The notes beneath the pieces are model-generated. The model did no database searches and had not been told where the DNA came from. It worked only from the letters and a program-made list of their open reading frames with translations. The position numbers were made by a program, and so were the translations under genes. 64,000 nucleotides of DNA from Chromatiales bacterium. GTDB taxonomy: Bacteria; Pseudomonadota; Gammaproteobacteria; UBA6429; Thiohalophilaceae. The DNA lies in assembly GCA_026984045.1 (NCBI GenBank), contig JALSSV010000082.1, positions 1 to 64,000 on the forward strand, read 5' to 3'. Position 1 is the stretch's first letter. The number at the start of each line of letters is the position of its first letter. Below, piece after piece: positions 44,827 through 53,671 of the stretch.

Positions 44827-45801
44827 TCATTTTTCGAGTTCGTATTTGCGGGTGGGACGTTTCTCCAGGGTCCATTCGTGCATGGAGCCGTCGTAGAGCT
44901 TCGTGTTCCTGTTGCCAAACAGCTCGTGCCAGATGAACCAGCCGCCGGAAGCGAGATGGCCGCTGTTGCAGTAGGTGATGGTGGGCTTGCCGGGCTCGAG
45001 GCCCAGCCCCCTGGCCAGTTGCTTCAGATCGGCCACCGGCAGGAACTTCGCCGGCAGGCGGGGCCGGGTCATGATGTCGTTGCTGTAGATCCGGGCGCCT
45101 GGAATGTGGCCCTCGGCATATACGTAGGATTTGCGATAGACGCCCAGGTACTGGGGCAGCGGCCGGTTGTCCACAAGCTGGGCATTGCCCTGTTTCACCG
45201 CCCTGGCCACGTCGTCCGAGGAGGCGAAGATTTCCTTGCGCTCGGCGGTGGCCACCCAGTCGCCCTTCGTCGCCCGGGGCATGCTGGTCTCGACCTCGTG
45301 GCCGGCGGCGATCCAGGCGGCCAGCCCGCCGTTGAGGATGGCCATGTCGTCGGTGCCATAGTATTTGAGCTGCCAGTAGAGGCGGGTGGCCATGGTCATG
45401 TCGCCGTTGTGCTGGCCACGGGAGGTAATGACCAGCGGCTTGCCCTTGGGCACGCCGAAGGACTGCATGATCTTCTCGAAGGCCGCCTTGTCGAGAATCA
45501 TCTTCTCGACCTTGCGGCCATCCTCCATGCGGGTGCCGCGGATCTTCCTGTAGTCGATCCAGATGGCGCCGGGAATGCGGCCGTTGGCCTGCACCAGTAC
45601 CCGCTTGCCGGTCTTGCGATCCTTCACGAAGCGCGGCGGCTGGGTGAAACTGCGCGGATTGACCCGCACGTCGAGCACCACCACCTGGTCGCGGTTGGCC
45701 GCAAGCCAGGCGGCATCCACCAGCGGACCGGGCACGGTTTTCGCCACGGCCAGCCACGGCAGCAGCAACAGGGTCAGCAACCATCCTGTGCGGTATTTCA
45801 T
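44827..45801 (-). CDS. Exported rhodanese (sulfurtransferase)
   Basis: The 324-aa protein has a signal peptide (about residues 1-20, ending AVA) and two rhodanese domains. The N-terminal domain has no catalytic Cys (Ser127 in VITSRGQ). The C-terminal domain has Cys278 in [10 protein letters not shown], so that domain is the active one. Exported rhodaneses transfer sulfane sulfur in the periplasm. A perfect AAGGAGGTGTG ribosome-binding site precedes the ATG. The start is one base after the upstream stop. It belongs to the YedE/Cys-repeat cluster. Confidence 0.92.
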   Translation of the reverse strand: MKYRTGWLLTLLLLPWLAVAKTVPGPLVDAAWLAANRDQVVVLDVRVNPRSFTQPPRFVKDRKTGKRVLVQANGRIPGAIWIDYRKIRGTRMEDGRKVEKMILDKAAFEKIMQSFGVPKGKPLVITSRGQHNGDMTMATRLYWQLKYYGTDDMAILNGGLAAWIAAGHEVETSMPRATKGDWVATAERKEIFASSDDVARAVKQGNAQLVDNRPLPQYLGVYRKSYVYAEGHIPGARIYSNDIMTRPRLPAKFLPVADLKQLARGLGLEPGKPTITYCNSGHLASGGWFIWHELFGNRNTKLYDGSMHEWTLEKRPTRKYELEK

Positions 45802-45802
45802 G

Positions 45803-46468
45803 TCACACCTCCTTCGCGGTTGAGGGGGAGCGCGACGGCGCGTCCGCTCCCGATGGGGGTTCGCCGCTGTCGAGCCCGAGCCGTTCGGCCAGCGTGGCCA
45901 GCAGTTCCACCGGCTGGCGCGACAGCGTGTAGATGTTCCGATCCTGCCAGACCGTCTCCGGCGGCCGGCCTGCGCTCCGTTCGGCCAGACGGGCATCCCG
46001 CGCTTCGAGCAGGGCGGGCAGTTGCGGCCGCCACAGGCCCAGCATGTGGGTCAACCAGCGCTCGGTGAGCGAGAGGCCTTGTGCCTCCCCGGCGCAGGCC
46101 AGAAAGCGGTCGAGCGCGGTCAGCAGCTCGGTCGGTTCGCACCACGGCCCGGCCGTGACCCAGCGGTTGACGGTGAACCAGGCCTGCGGCTGGCCCTGCC
46201 CGTCGATGGACAGCGCCGCCAGATGCGACCACTCGCTCCCCGCCGGCAGGAACAGGTGGAAATGGCCATGTTCGTCGTCGCGCCGCCAGGGATCGGCGTG
46301 GCTGTGATAGTAGGCCCGCAATCCGCACTCACCGAAACGCAGCGCCCGGCGGGGATAGCGCACGCCCCGCACGATGCGCGGCGGCTCGCCCAGCAGGGGC
46401 AGCACCGGATTGGTGCGCTGCTCGCCCAGCGCCTGCAGATCGGCCAGCAGGGCGCGGGCCGGATCCAT
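45803..46468 (-). CDS. Hypothetical protein (221 aa) in the sulfur cluster
   Basis: I do not recognise this 221-aa protein with certainty. It has no signal peptide. Conserved-looking pieces are YYHSHADPWRRDDEHGHFHLF with a cluster of His, then HLAALSIDGQGQPQAWFTVN and RNIYTLSRQPVELLATL. The His-rich part could bind metal. The ATG overlaps the stop of the Cys-repeat gene as TGATG. The stop lies one base before the rhodanese start. It could belong to an uncharacterised family conserved with YedE; I cannot confirm this. Confidence 0.7.
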   Translation of the reverse strand: MDPARALLADLQALGEQRTNPVLPLLGEPPRIVRGVRYPRRALRFGECGLRAYYHSHADPWRRDDEHGHFHLFLPAGSEWSHLAALSIDGQGQPQAWFTVNRWVTAGPWCEPTELLTALDRFLACAGEAQGLSLTERWLTHMLGLWRPQLPALLEARDARLAERSAGRPPETVWQDRNIYTLSRQPVELLATLAERLGLDSGEPPSGADAPSRSPSTAKEV

Positions 46469-46854
46469 CAGCCCAGTCCGCAGGGCGCTTCGCTGGACGG
46501 TTCCGTGCCCAGTCCGCAGGGGGCTTCGCTGCCCGGTTCGGCATCCAGGCCGCAAGGGGTTTCGGTATTGCCCGGTTCCGTGCCCAGGCCACAGGGCGCC
46601 TCATCGCCACCCAGGCCACAGGGTGTCAAATCACAGGGCGAGCCGCCTTCCAGTCCGCAGGGGGTCTCGCCCAGCCCGCAGGGATTGCCCATGCCGCAGG
46701 GCACCGTCGTCTCACCGGCGGGAACATGCCGGGCGGTGGGCGCGGTCGGCGCCGGCAGCGGGTGGCGGGTGTAGTCGATGGCCACGGCCAGGGCCGCGAG
46801 GCTGAGGGCGGTGCCCATGACGAGGGCGCTCTGCTTGTGTTCGAGTCTGGCCAT
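46468..46854 (-). CDS. Membrane-anchored Cys-repeat protein (nine PCGLG-like repeats)
   Basis: The 128-aa protein has one hydrophobic helix (about 11-26), a Pro- and Thr-rich linker (about 27-50) and a tail with nine cysteines. Each Cys is in a Pro-Cys-Gly-Leu-Gly-like unit: PCGMG, PCGLG, PCGLE, PCDL, PCGLG, PCGLG, PCGLD, PCGLG, PCGLG. The Cys spacing is 5 to 13 residues. The orientation suggests the tail is periplasmic. The layout could bind metal or carry persulfide sulfur; this is inference. It lies between YedE (11 bases) and an overlapping unknown gene. No family is known to me. Confidence 0.75.
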   Translation of the reverse strand: MARLEHKQSALVMGTALSLAALAVAIDYTRHPLPAPTAPTARHVPAGETTVPCGMGNPCGLGETPCGLEGGSPCDLTPCGLGGDEAPCGLGTEPGNTETPCGLDAEPGSEAPCGLGTEPSSEAPCGLG

Positions 46855-46865
46855 GGCTTGCCGTA

Positions 46866-48056
46866 TCAGTAGGGTTTGTCCAGTCCGGCCCAGATCCGGA
46901 TGCGCACGCCGACCCAGGTGCCGGCGAAGCCGGCCAGCATCCACAGCCAGCCGTGCAGGCTGCCCGAGGCGATGCCGGCGAACATGCCGCCGATGTTGCA
47001 GCCAAAGGCCAGCCGGGCGCCATAGCCCAGCAGCAGACCGCCGACGACGGAAGCGGCCACCAGCCGCCAGTCGATCCGCTTGGCCGGGGCGAACTTGCCG
47101 GCCAGGGCCGCGGCGAGCATGGCGCCGAGAATGATTCCGAAGTCCATCACCGAGGTGATGTCGGCCAGTACCGGGCGCTGCAGCGCCCGGGCGGGATAAC
47201 CGGCGCTCCAGTAGGTCCAGGTGCTCACGTCACCCCCAAGGGCGGTATAGATCTTGGCGCCCCAGAGGCCGAAGGCGAAGGTGATGGACCAGGGATACCC
47301 GGCCACCAGCAGGGTCAGAAAACTGAACAGGGCCAAACCCGCCACCCCCCAGGCCCAGGACCACGGGCCGAAGACGAGCCGCTCGCTGAAGGGCCGGTCA
47401 TCGGTGAGGGTGAGTGGCTTGAGGCGGCCATGACGCCGCCATTCGAGGCTGCGCACGATCCAGAACAGGCCGGCCAGCACCGCGATCTGGATCGCCGCGG
47501 CCGGCAGCCAGCCGCCCAGCTCCCGTATCACCGACACCCGGCCGATGTTGGGCAGGCTGGTCCACCAGGGCAGGTGCGCGGTGCCGATGAGCGAGCCGAC
47601 GATGAAGAAGGCCAGGGTGATGAGCATGTTCACATGGCCCTGCCCCACCGTGAACAGGGTGCCCGAGCCGCAGCCGGCCCCCAGCTCCATGCCGATGCCG
47701 AACAGGAAGGCGCCCACCAGCACCGAGATCCCCACCGGCCCCATGGCACTGGTGGCCCGCAGGCCGGGGAAGACCTGGTCGATCACGGGAAAGAAAAGCG
47801 CGGTGGTGACCATGAACAGCAACAGTTGCGCGCGCAGGCCGGCACTCTCGCGGCGACGGATGAAATTGCGCCAGACGCTGGAGAAACCGAAAGCGGCGTG
47901 CAGGAGCGTTACCCCGAGTCCAACCGCGATCAGGAACAGCAGGGCATGACGGTTGTCCACCAGGCCTTGCAGTAGCAGGGCCAGGCCGAGAATGGCAAGG
48001 CTGGACGTCAATGCCACCGGATATTCCGTGCGCGGAGCCGGGATCGCCTGTGCCAT
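46866..48056 (-). CDS. YeeE/YedE family sulfur transporter
   Basis: The 396-aa protein has about ten hydrophobic helices and two inverted repeats. The repeats carry the family Cys motifs, GAGCGSGTLF near residue 129 and FGCNIGGMF near residue 345. Characterised YeeE members take up thiosulfate, passing it between conserved cysteines. The GGGGGAAAT site supports the ATG at 48056. It is the first gene in a cluster with the Cys-repeat protein, an unknown protein and an exported rhodanese, supporting a sulfur role. Confidence 0.9.
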   Translation of the reverse strand: MAQAIPAPRTEYPVALTSSLAILGLALLLQGLVDNRHALLFLIAVGLGVTLLHAAFGFSSVWRNFIRRRESAGLRAQLLLFMVTTALFFPVIDQVFPGLRATSAMGPVGISVLVGAFLFGIGMELGAGCGSGTLFTVGQGHVNMLITLAFFIVGSLIGTAHLPWWTSLPNIGRVSVIRELGGWLPAAAIQIAVLAGLFWIVRSLEWRRHGRLKPLTLTDDRPFSERLVFGPWSWAWGVAGLALFSFLTLLVAGYPWSITFAFGLWGAKIYTALGGDVSTWTYWSAGYPARALQRPVLADITSVMDFGIILGAMLAAALAGKFAPAKRIDWRLVAASVVGGLLLGYGARLAFGCNIGGMFAGIASGSLHGWLWMLAGFAGTWVGVRIRIWAGLDKPY

Positions 48057-48124
48057 GGGATTTCCCCCGTTGTGATCGTTGAAGCCAGAGTAGGGCATGG
48101 CAACCACGACTTCAAGGGTGGGCG

Positions 48125-48529
48125 TCACCGTCGCCGCAGGCGCGACAGATAGCCCTGCAACGCGGTGCGCTCGAAGCGTTCATGCTGCCAGGGCCGGTTG
48201 GCCAGGCGCATCCGGGAGCGGGGCCGCAGCACATAGCACCAGGCCGGCTTCTGCCGGCCGGCCGCGTCCCGCACCGTCACCTCGACCCGGCGGTAGAAGG
48301 CATCCTCGTAGCGATCGAGTCGGGCCAGTTCCCGGGGAGAAAGGCCCGTGTACAACACCCCTGCCACGCGGGCGTCACGCTCGGGCACCACCACCGGATA
48401 GACCCGGCCGCGCAGGCCGTAGCGGCGATAACCGGGCAACACCGCCGGCGCGTGCGGCGGCACGCGGCCGATCACGGCGCGCATCACCGCCGGGGTCATC
48501 AGGGTGCCATACACGAACAGATCCGCCAT
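48125..48529 (-). CDS. Gamma-glutamylcyclotransferase family protein
   Basis: The 134-aa protein is a GGCT-like (AIG2) fold. It has the substrate loop VYGTLMTP at the start and the catalytic Glu in RYEDAFYRR. A basic tail ends GYLSRLRRR. Members release 5-oxoproline from gamma-glutamyl peptides or act on other gamma-glutamyl amines. It may be the head of the YedE cluster, 68 bases upstream, but the link is weak. Confidence 0.88.
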   Translation of the reverse strand: MADLFVYGTLMTPAVMRAVIGRVPPHAPAVLPGYRRYGLRGRVYPVVVPERDARVAGVLYTGLSPRELARLDRYEDAFYRRVEVTVRDAAGRQKPAWCYVLRPRSRMRLANRPWQHERFERTALQGYLSRLRRR

Positions 48530-48597
48530 GCCGCCAGTATGCCAGAGGGCGCGGCTGGTACACTACGCGCCCGGTTCCACCTGCCACACATGCCGTC

Positions 48598-51555
48598 ATG
48601 ACCGAATCCACCGCTTACCAGCCCGGCCAGCGGGTGCTCTCCGACGCCGAGCCGGAGCTGGGCCTCGGCGTGATCGAGGAGATCTCGCCGCGCCGGGTGA
48701 CGGTGACCTTCCCCGCCAGCGACACCCGCCGCACCTACGCCCTGCCCGACCCGCCCCTGCACCGTCTGCGTTTCGTGCCGGGGGATCGGATCACTCTGCG
48801 CGACGGCACCCTGCTCACCGTAGAGACGGTGGACGAGGAAAACGGCCTCCTGATCTACACCGGACGCACGGACGAAGGAACGCCCCGGCGCGCCGCGGAA
48901 ACGGCGCTGGACGACCACCTGCGCCTCGATCGCCCGCGGGATCGCCTGCTGGCCGGGCAGATCGACAGCGAAACCTGGTATCAGCTGCGGCGCGAGGGAC
49001 GCGAGGCCCGGGCGCGCCTGCTGCCTGCGCCGACATGGGGGCTGGCCGGCGCGCGCGTCGATCTCCTTCCCCACCAGATCTACATCGCCCACGAAGTGGC
49101 CAACCGTCCCCTGCCACGGGTCCTGCTGGCCGACGAGGTGGGTCTGGGCAAGACCATCGAGGCGGGTCTGATCCTCCACCGCCTGATTCTCGGCGGGCGC
49201 GTGCAGCGGGCCCTGATCCTGGTGCCGGACGCCCTCGTCCACCAGTGGCTGGTGGAGATGCGCCACCGTTTCCATCTGCGTTTCGCCCTGTTCGACGCGG
49301 CGCGTTGCGAGGCCCTGGCCGCGGATGGCGGCAACCCCTTTCAGAGTGAACAGCTCGTGCTGGCGGGCCTCAGCCTGTTCCTCGGCCCGCAGGCTTGGCG
49401 CGAGCCGGCGCTGGCGAGTGACTGGGACATGATCGTGGTGGACGAGGCCCATCACCTGGAATGGACCCCCGAGGCCCCCAGCGAGGCCTACCGTTTCGTG
49501 GAAGGGCTGGCCGAGCGCAGCCCCGGCGTGCTGCTGCTGACCGCCACCCCCGAACAGCTCGGCGCCGCCGGCCACTTCGCCCGGTTGCGCCTGCTCGATC
49601 CCCACCGCTTCCACGATCTCGAGGCCTTTCTGGAGGAGGAACGACGCTACCGTCCCGTGGCCCGCGCCGCCGCCTCTCTGCTGGACGAACCGGTCCTGCC
49701 GGCCGACGCCCGCGACATCCTGCGCCAGACCTTTCGCGACGATCGGCAAGCCCTGGCCTGGATCGACACGGTGGCCGATCCCGACCAGGACGTGGACACC
49801 CGCGACGAGGCCCGCGATCGTCTTCTGCAGCGCCTGCTGGATCGCCACGGCACCGGCCGCGTGCTGTTCCGCAACACCCGCGATCACGTGAAGGGCTTCC
49901 CCCTCCGGGAGCTACGTTCCACGCCCCTGCCCTGGCCGGCCGAGTACGACGCCATTTTCGCCGTGCTCGCCACCCGCGAAGCCCGCGAACGTTTTGCCGC
50001 GCAACGGCAGCGCCCCTGGCACCGGCTGCTGCTCACGCCGGAGGTGATCTATCGCACCCTGCAGACGCTCGAGACGCCGGCGCTCGCCGGCAGCCGGCCG
50101 TGGTGGCGGTTCGATCCCCGCGTCGGCTGGCTGCTGCAGACCCTGCGCGCCCTGCGTGGCGAAAAAGTGCTGGTGATCTGCGCCGACGCGCAGACCGCCG
50201 TCGATCTCGAACAGGTATTGCGCCAGCGCGAAGGGCTGCGGGTAGCCGCCTTCCACGAAGGCATGACGCTGCTGGAACGGGATCGCGCCGCCGCCTGGTT
50301 TGCCGAACCGGAGGAAGGCGCCCAGGCCCTGCTCTGTTCCGAGATCGGCAGCGAGGGCCGCAATTTCCAGTTCGCCCACCACCTGGTACTCTTCGACCTG
50401 CCCGAGCATCCCGATCTGCTGGAGCAGCGCATCGGCCGGCTCGATCGCATCGGCCAGAAGGAGACCATCCGCATCCACGTGCCCTGGCTGCGGGACTCGG
50501 CCCAGGCCGTGCAGTTTCGCTGGTATCACGAAGGACTGGATGCCTTCCTGCACACCTGTCCGGCCGGCCCCGGGGTGTACGCCGAGCTGGGTGCCGACCT
50601 CGAAATCCTGCGCAGCCAACCCCATCCGTCCCCCGAGGCGATCGACCGGCTGTTGGACGCCACCCGGCCGGTGTTCGCGCGCCTCGACCGCGAACTGAAG
50701 GAAGGCCGCGACCGCCTGCTGGAGCTGAATGCCTACCGGCCCGAAGTGGCCAGACCGCTGGTCGAAGCGATCCGCACCCAGGATGCCGATCCCGCGCTTG
50801 CGGACTATCTGCTGCGCCTGGCCGACGCCTTCGGCGTGGAGGTGGAGGAACACTCCCGCGACAACCTGATCCTGCGCCCCGGCGATCACATGCAGGTGCA
50901 CCAGTTCCCGGAACTGGGCGAGGACGGCGCCACCCTCTGCTTCGATCGCCACGCCGCGCTCGTGCACGAGGATCGGCTGTTCATCACCTGGGAGCACCCC
51001 ATGGTCACCGGTGCCCTCGATCTGCTGCTCGAGAGCGAACGGGGCAACACCGCCCTCAGTCTGTGCAAGCTGCCCGGGCTGGCCACCGGCAGCCTGCTGC
51101 TCGAATGCCTCTACCGGGTGGAATGCCTGGCACCGCCCGCCTTGCAGGTGTTCCGCTTCCTGCCGCCGCAGGTCATCCCCGTGCTGCTCGATGCCGAAGG
51201 CCGCGACCGCCGGGGCCAGTGGACCGAGGCGCAGCTCAGGGGCCTGCCCGCCCAGCTTGGCCGTGACACGGTGCAGCAGATCATCACCGGCTATCAGGCC
51301 CGCTTGCGGGAACTGTTCGAACGTGCCGAGCGATTCGCCGCGGATCGCCTGCCTGCCAGCGTGGACGCCGCGCGCCAACGCATGGAACGGGAACTGGGCG
51401 AGGAGATCGATCGCCTGCGGCAGTTGCAGAAGCGCAATCCCAACGTGCGCGACGAGGAGATCCGGGAACTGATCCGGCGCCGAGACGCCTTGCGCGAGAC
51501 GCTGACCCGCGCCCACGTGCGGCTCGATGCGGTGCGGGTGATTCTGACGGCCTGA
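48598..51555 (+). CDS. rapA: RNA polymerase-associated helicase RapA
   Basis: The 985-aa Swi2/Snf2 ATPase helps to recycle RNA polymerase. It starts with two Tudor-like domains (about 1-110), followed by helicase motif I DEVGLGKTIEAGLIL near residue 182, motif II DEAHHLEW near 283 and a C-terminal helicase half from about 480 to 660 containing DLPEHPDLLEQRIGRLDR. A RapA-specific C-terminal region follows. The length is close to E. coli RapA (968 aa). The start MTESTAYQPGQRVLSD matches the family. Confidence 0.96.
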   Translation: MTESTAYQPGQRVLSDAEPELGLGVIEEISPRRVTVTFPASDTRRTYALPDPPLHRLRFVPGDRITLRDGTLLTVETVDEENGLLIYTGRTDEGTPRRAAETALDDHLRLDRPRDRLLAGQIDSETWYQLRREGREARARLLPAPTWGLAGARVDLLPHQIYIAHEVANRPLPRVLLADEVGLGKTIEAGLILHRLILGGRVQRALILVPDALVHQWLVEMRHRFHLRFALFDAARCEALAADGGNPFQSEQLVLAGLSLFLGPQAWREPALASDWDMIVVDEAHHLEWTPEAPSEAYRFVEGLAERSPGVLLLTATPEQLGAAGHFARLRLLDPHRFHDLEAFLEEERRYRPVARAAASLLDEPVLPADARDILRQTFRDDRQALAWIDTVADPDQDVDTRDEARDRLLQRLLDRHGTGRVLFRNTRDHVKGFPLRELRSTPLPWPAEYDAIFAVLATREARERFAAQRQRPWHRLLLTPEVIYRTLQTLETPALAGSRPWWRFDPRVGWLLQTLRALRGEKVLVICADAQTAVDLEQVLRQREGLRVAAFHEGMTLLERDRAAAWFAEPEEGAQALLCSEIGSEGRNFQFAHHLVLFDLPEHPDLLEQRIGRLDRIGQKETIRIHVPWLRDSAQAVQFRWYHEGLDAFLHTCPAGPGVYAELGADLEILRSQPHPSPEAIDRLLDATRPVFARLDRELKEGRDRLLELNAYRPEVARPLVEAIRTQDADPALADYLLRLADAFGVEVEEHSRDNLILRPGDHMQVHQFPELGEDGATLCFDRHAALVHEDRLFITWEHPMVTGALDLLLESERGNTALSLCKLPGLATGSLLLECLYRVECLAPPALQVFRFLPPQVIPVLLDAEGRDRRGQWTEAQLRGLPAQLGRDTVQQIITGYQARLRELFERAERFAADRLPASVDAARQRMERELGEEIDRLRQLQKRNPNVRDEEIRELIRRRDALRETLTRAHVRLDAVRVILTA

Positions 51556-51558
51556 TCC

Positions 51559-52074
51559 TCATCCGGTTGAACGAATCACGCGTTCGAGAAAGGCCCGGCG
51601 CCGGTCCGCGTCGGCCAGGGCGTCTTCATCGATGCAGGGCAGATCCGGCCAGCGTTCACGCAACCCCTGAACGTAGAGCCCGTCGATGCGTTCGCGTTCG
51701 TGGCCGGCGGCATCGAACAGGGGCGCGCTGCCGATGGCGCAGCTCGGGGAACGGGCCTTGAGGATGGCCCCGTGGATTTCGGGCAGGGCGGCGACGTGGC
51801 GGCGACAGAATTCGGCCAGGCGGTCGGTGACATCGAGGGTGGAATCGATCGCGCCGCGCAGGCGACGGAGGCCGTCGCTTTCGACCCATTGCACCGGCGG
51901 GCGGGGCACGCCGAGGCCGGCTTCGGCTTCGGGACAGACGGGAAGAAAATCGCAGCACCCGGCCAGAACGGCCAGTTCCGGCGCGCGACGATCGGTGCCG
52001 TCATAGCGCACCGCCTCGCCGAGCAGGCAACGGCTCACCAGAATCCGGGGACGTCGGGGTTCTTCGGGCTTCAT
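51559..52074 (-). CDS. DUF523 family protein
   Basis: The 171-aa protein matches DUF523. The start ILVSRCLLGEAVRYDG has the conserved SxCLLG and RYDG parts, followed by PVCPEAEAGLGVPRPPVQ and LKARSPSCAIGSA. The conserved Cys residues suggest a metal or sulfur site, but no activity is established. It is convergent with rapA. Confidence 0.9.
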   Translation of the reverse strand: MKPEEPRRPRILVSRCLLGEAVRYDGTDRRAPELAVLAGCCDFLPVCPEAEAGLGVPRPPVQWVESDGLRRLRGAIDSTLDVTDRLAEFCRRHVAALPEIHGAILKARSPSCAIGSAPLFDAAGHERERIDGLYVQGLRERWPDLPCIDEDALADADRRRAFLERVIRSTG

Positions 52075-52090
52075 CGGATCGCATTCCCGC

Positions 52091-52177
52091 CTAGCCCGGG
52101 TATTGCCCCAAGGATTCGTTTCTCAGGGCGAAGCGGACGAAGCAGGTTGGCCGCCTTGGTGCGATGTCCGGGCGAGC
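52091..52177. repeat. Degenerate MITE-like element, 87 bp
   Basis: The ends CTAGCCCGGGTATTGCCCCA (52091-) and CCTTGGTGCGATGTCCGGGC (52155-) pair at 18 of 23 positions and resemble the terminal repeats at 2998 and 3309. The central part of the larger element is missing. It lies upstream of DUF523. Confidence 0.45.
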
Positions 52178-52244
52178 AAAACCACGGAAACCGGTCTGCG
52201 AACCGCGATTTCGGGCCCGAAAACGGGCATTTCGGGGCCATTCA

Positions 52245-52273
52245 TTGCATTTGGTCATTTTTTGACCTATACC
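52245..52273 (+). promoter_or_regulatory. Putative promoter of DUF6316 copy 3
   Basis: TTGCAT (52245-52250), a 17-base spacer and TATACC (52268-52273). It gives a leader of about 30 bases to the ATG at 52311, matching the layout at 37889. Confidence 0.45.
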
Positions 52274-52310
52274 AGAAGTAAACGTCATGACAAGCACGAG
52301 GTCACCGGCC

Positions 52311-52532
52311 ATGAGTCGGCACAGACGCGGTGAAGTGGGTGGCACGCCCTGGTGCCGAACCGGCCGCTTCTTCTACATCCACCAGAAATGGTACTTCGCC
52401 TGCCGCGAGGGCGGAAACCGCGGCCCCTTCGACAGCAAGGCCGAAGCCCAGGCCGCCCTGGCCCGGCACATCGCCGCCTGCGAAGGGCGCGACCTGCCCG
52501 ACGCGAGAGACCTCTCGCCCAGTCCGGGCTGA
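52311..52532 (+). CDS. DUF6316 family protein (copy 3)
   Basis: The 73-aa protein shares the pattern RRGEVGGTPWCRTGRFFY, KWYFACREG and GPFDSKAEAQAALARHI with copies 1 and 2. It has an extra C-terminal tail of about 15 residues (GRDLPDARDLSPSPG). The ATG at 52311 has a GAGG site and lies 30 bases after the promoter; an upstream ATG at 52287 has neither. A REP pair follows. Confidence 0.8.
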   Translation: MSRHRRGEVGGTPWCRTGRFFYIHQKWYFACREGGNRGPFDSKAEAQAALARHIAACEGRDLPDARDLSPSPG

Positions 52533-52608
52533 AACAGAGCGCCTGTTCCGCGCTCGCTTCGATTCGATTCAGCCCACCCCATCCGGTGACGCCCATTCCG
52601 CCACTCCA

Positions 52609-52669
52609 TCGTGGCTTGCGCCGCTCCTGCGGGTTTTTCGCCAGCCTGTAGGAGCGGCGCAAGCCGCGA
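52609..52669. repeat. REP pair in reverse order
   Basis: An inverted REP (52609-52630, TCGTGGCTTGCGCCGCTCCT plus two bases) and a forward REP (52648-52669, GTAGGAGCGGCGCAAGCCGC plus two bases), 17 bases apart. It lies between DUF6316 copy 3 and the barrel gene. Confidence 0.7.
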
Positions 52670-52708
52670 CATGCGTTGGCGCAGGAAACGACGCATCAAG
52701 CCGTCTCT

Positions 52709-53671
52709 TTACTGCCGCCCGAACACGACATCGAAACGCAGCAGGAAGGAACGCACCGGCCGCCAGTCCTCGCCCTCGGCATAACTCAGTTGCGGGCGCA
52801 TCTCGAGAAACAGCCAGTCCCGGTAGAGAAGCTGGCGATAGTTGATGGTGAACAGGTAATCGGTCACGTGCAGGGTGGGCGCGGTTCGGCCGAACATGCC
52901 GACCTGGTAGTACATCTGCACACCGGGCCGGATGTAGTGATAGAGTACCAGATTCTGGCTGGGCTCCCAGTAGTCGTTGCGATCGGTCCAGCGCAGAAAG
53001 CTGCCGAAACGCAGCAGGAAATCGTCGGACAGACGGTAATTGAATTCCAGGTAGCTGTCGGATCCGGCCCCCTGCCCCGTGTACCAGTAAACGTTCTGAT
53101 CCGGGCGCATGGTCCATTTCTCGCCCAGGGGAATGCTCTTGTACAGCCGCAGGCGGAGGAAGGCCTCGAGCGGCAGTTTCAGCTCCACGCCGATGTTGGG
53201 CTGGAAGTTCCAGCCGCTTTCGCTCACCCGTTCCCGCAGCATGGACAGGAAATAGTTGCCTGCGCCTGCGCCGCCCGTGGTGCCGGCATTGTTCTGGGAA
53301 AGATCCTGCGGAGTCTGGCGTTCCTGGGGATCGGTTTCCAGCATCAGTTTGAAACGGCGCTCGGCGCCGGGCAGATGCAGCTTGGCGCGCAGGCGCGGCG
53401 TGTATTCGGGCGTACGCTCGTCACGCCAGTAGCCATCCAGGCGGATTTGCACATAGGTGCGGTTGGTGTACTGGTAGTGCTTCTGATTGGCGAAGAAACG
53501 ATCGATGCTGGTGGCCAGCTCTTCCACGCTCTGGGATACGTAGTCATGGGTGAAATCCAGCATCCCGTAGACCCACGCCGGCTTGGCCGGCCGTGCCGCT
53601 CCGGCCGCTCCGGCCGCTCCGGCCAGCAGGGGCCACCCCAGTAGCAGACAAGCGACCTGCAAGCCTTTCAT
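52709..53671 (-). CDS. Putative outer-membrane beta-barrel protein
   Basis: The 320-aa protein has a signal peptide (about 1-26) and then alternating strands with many Tyr, Phe and Trp (PAWVYGMLDFTHDY, NYRLSDDFLLRFGSFLRW, YHYIRPGVQMYYQVGMFG). It ends FLLRFDVVFGRQ, a barrel-like terminus. I do not recognise the family. A 9-base repeat (CCGGCCGCT, about 53601-53626) encodes Ala-Gly-Ala units of the signal peptide; changes by one unit would keep frame. The start overlaps the stop of the antiporter gene as ATGA. Confidence 0.65.
   Translation of the reverse strand: MKGLQVACLLLGWPLLAGAAGAAGAARPAKPAWVYGMLDFTHDYVSQSVEELATSIDRFFANQKHYQYTNRTYVQIRLDGYWRDERTPEYTPRLRAKLHLPGAERRFKLMLETDPQERQTPQDLSQNNAGTTGGAGAGNYFLSMLRERVSESGWNFQPNIGVELKLPLEAFLRLRLYKSIPLGEKWTMRPDQNVYWYTGQGAGSDSYLEFNYRLSDDFLLRFGSFLRWTDRNDYWEPSQNLVLYHYIRPGVQMYYQVGMFGRTAPTLHVTDYLFTINYRQLLYRDWLFLEMRPQLSYAEGEDWRPVRSFLLRFDVVFGRQ

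Noticed and set aside
46480-46700. CRISPR-like repeat array
   Set aside because: The periodic DNA encodes the in-frame Pro-Cys-Gly repeats of a protein. The units vary and have no spacer structure.
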